64,000 bases of DNA from Halictus rubicundus (lineage: Eukaryota; Arthropoda; Insecta; Hymenoptera; Halictidae): the NCBI RefSeq assembly GCF_050948215.1, contig NW_027489012.1, forward strand, positions 62,001-126,000, written 5' to 3'. The number at the start of each line of letters is the position of its first letter. Position 1 is the first letter of the stretch. The notes under the pieces are model-generated. The model was given only the letters and a program-made list of their open reading frames with translations. It was not told where the DNA came from and did not search any database. A program made the translations under genes and the position numbers. This document shows, piece by piece, positions 63,381 to 64,000 of the stretch.

Positions 63381-64000
63381 AGAGGATACGATATGATAGA
63401 GGATAGGAAAGAGGATAGGATATAATACAGTATAGGATAGGATTGAGTATAGGATGGGATAGAGGATAGGATAGGGCATTGGATAGGATAGAGGAAAGGA
63501 TAGGATAGAGGATAGGATAGGATAGAGGATAGGATATAATACAGTATAGGATAGGATTGAGTATAGGATGGGATAGAGGATAGGATAGGGCATTGGATAT
63601 GATAGAGGATAGGATAGGATAGAGGATAGGATAGGATAGAGGATAGGATATGATAGAGGATAGGATAGGATAGAGGATAGGATAGAGGATTGTATAGGAT
63701 AGAGGATAGGATAGGATAGGATAGGATAGAGGATAGGATAGGATAGAGGAGAGGATAGTATAGAGGATAGGATAGGATAGAGGATATTATAGGGTAGAGG
63801 ATAGGATAGGATAGAGGATAGGATAGGATAGAGGATAGGATAGGATAGTGGATAGGATAGGATGGAGGATAGGATAAGATAGAGGATAGGATAGGATAGA
63901 GGATAGGATAGGATAGAGGAGAGGACAGGATAGAGGATAGGATAGGATAGAGGATAGGATAGGATAGAGGATAGGATAGGATAGAGGATTGTATAGGATA
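63380..64000. repeat. Array running off the window end
   Basis: A marker dimer (63420/63534), GATTGTATAGG, an ATTATAGGG opener near 63786 and a GATAGGATGGAGG site near 63850 are followed by plain monomers to the last base. The 63850 site lacks the C seen in its relatives at 59738, 60503 and 61132. No boundary to unique sequence is reached. Confidence 0.88.

Larger units (their letters stand above)
1..64000. repeat. 17-bp satellite array (GGATA)3GA filling the whole window
   Basis: The sequence is an unbroken tandem array of GGATAGGATAGGATAGA, visible from the first line to the last. Monomers change length by whole pentamers, giving 12-, 17- and 22-bp forms, and carry scattered substitutions such as CGATA, AGATA, GGGTA, GATGATA and GGAGA. 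The + strand consensus holds 7 A, 7 G, 3 T and no C, so the strand is about 82 percent purine with extreme GC skew. The + strand has TAG in every frame within one monomer; the minus strand has none. The window starts and stops inside the array, so the full array is larger. Such arrays are typical of eukaryotic heterochromatin; the chromosomal position and species are not shown by the sequence. No stretch of unique sequence was found. Confidence 0.99.

Noticed and set aside
1..64000. CRISPR array
   Set aside because: Repeats are contiguous with no unique spacers, and unit lengths vary by 5 bp.
1..64000. Telomeric repeat tract
   Set aside because: The GGATA pentamer does not match TTAGGG, TTAGG, TTAGGC or TTTAGGG. 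The few TTTAGG or GTTAGG strings are isolated single-monomer variants, not tandem.
1..64000. Transposable element insertions
   Set aside because: No stretch without the GGATA pattern longer than a few tens of bases was found, and no terminal inverted repeats, LTRs or transposase frames were seen.
1..64000. rRNA, tRNA or other structured RNA genes
   Set aside because: The near absence of C on one strand prevents ordinary G-C stems, and no cloverleaf or conserved RNA sequence is visible.
1..64000. Assigning a species from the monomer
   Set aside because: I cannot match GGATAGGATAGGATAGA to a known satellite with confidence; a search of satellite and raw-read databases with the 17-mer, the header and the 114-bp dimer would decide.

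Overview
The whole 64 kb window is one uninterrupted satellite-DNA array. It begins and ends inside the array, and I found no unique sequence, gene, RNA gene or recognisable transposon in it. The base unit is a 17-bp monomer, GGATAGGATAGGATAGA (three GGATA pentamers plus GA). Its length varies by whole pentamers: 12-, 17- and 22-bp forms, (GGATA)2-4 GA. The consensus has no C on the + strand (7 A, 7 G, 3 T), so every C marks a variant. Long arrays of short monomers in nested higher-order units point to a eukaryotic chromosome, most likely a heterochromatic, pericentromeric or subtelomeric block in a long-read assembly. I cannot name the taxon from sequence alone.

Layout. From 1 to about 6.1 kb the array is plain 17-mers plus a recurrent 39-bp dimer carrying two CGATA pentamers. 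From about 6.1 to 41.5 kb it is a mosaic of higher-order repeats (HORs) tagged by three diverged markers: a header containing GACAGATGATATTATAGG, a tag containing GGTAGACGCTAGGGG, and a GCATAGGATACGATACAGG-type tag. Clear longer-range duplications here are a 1,085-bp tandem pair (9.85-12.03 kb), a 666-bp-based series (12.0-17.0 kb), 544-bp units (17.66-20.28 kb), units of about 2.05/2.19 kb with 660-bp sub-repeats (20.2-24.5 kb), a very well conserved 3,627-bp tandem duplication (25.45-32.7 kb) and a 4,330-4,333-bp-spaced duplication (34.4-41.5 kb). From about 41.5 kb a second marker family takes over. It contains ATAATACAGTATAGG, usually as two copies exactly 114 bp apart, and it interleaves with islands of the first family at about 44.6-47.0 and 52.8-57.7 kb. 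The last 4 kb hold the shortest-period tandem HORs (629, 391 and 733 bp).

Coding potential. All long open frames are on the minus strand because that strand of the satellite (TATCC-rich) has no stop codon in any frame. As 17 is not a multiple of 3, all three frames give the same 17-residue peptide cycle, SYPLSYPILYPILSSIL. These frames are a property of the repeat, not evidence of genes, and none is annotated as a CDS.

Method limits. HOR offsets were obtained by matching rare variant sites by eye at constant spacing. Boundaries inside pure 17-mer runs are uncertain by tens to hundreds of bases, and no percent identities were computed.
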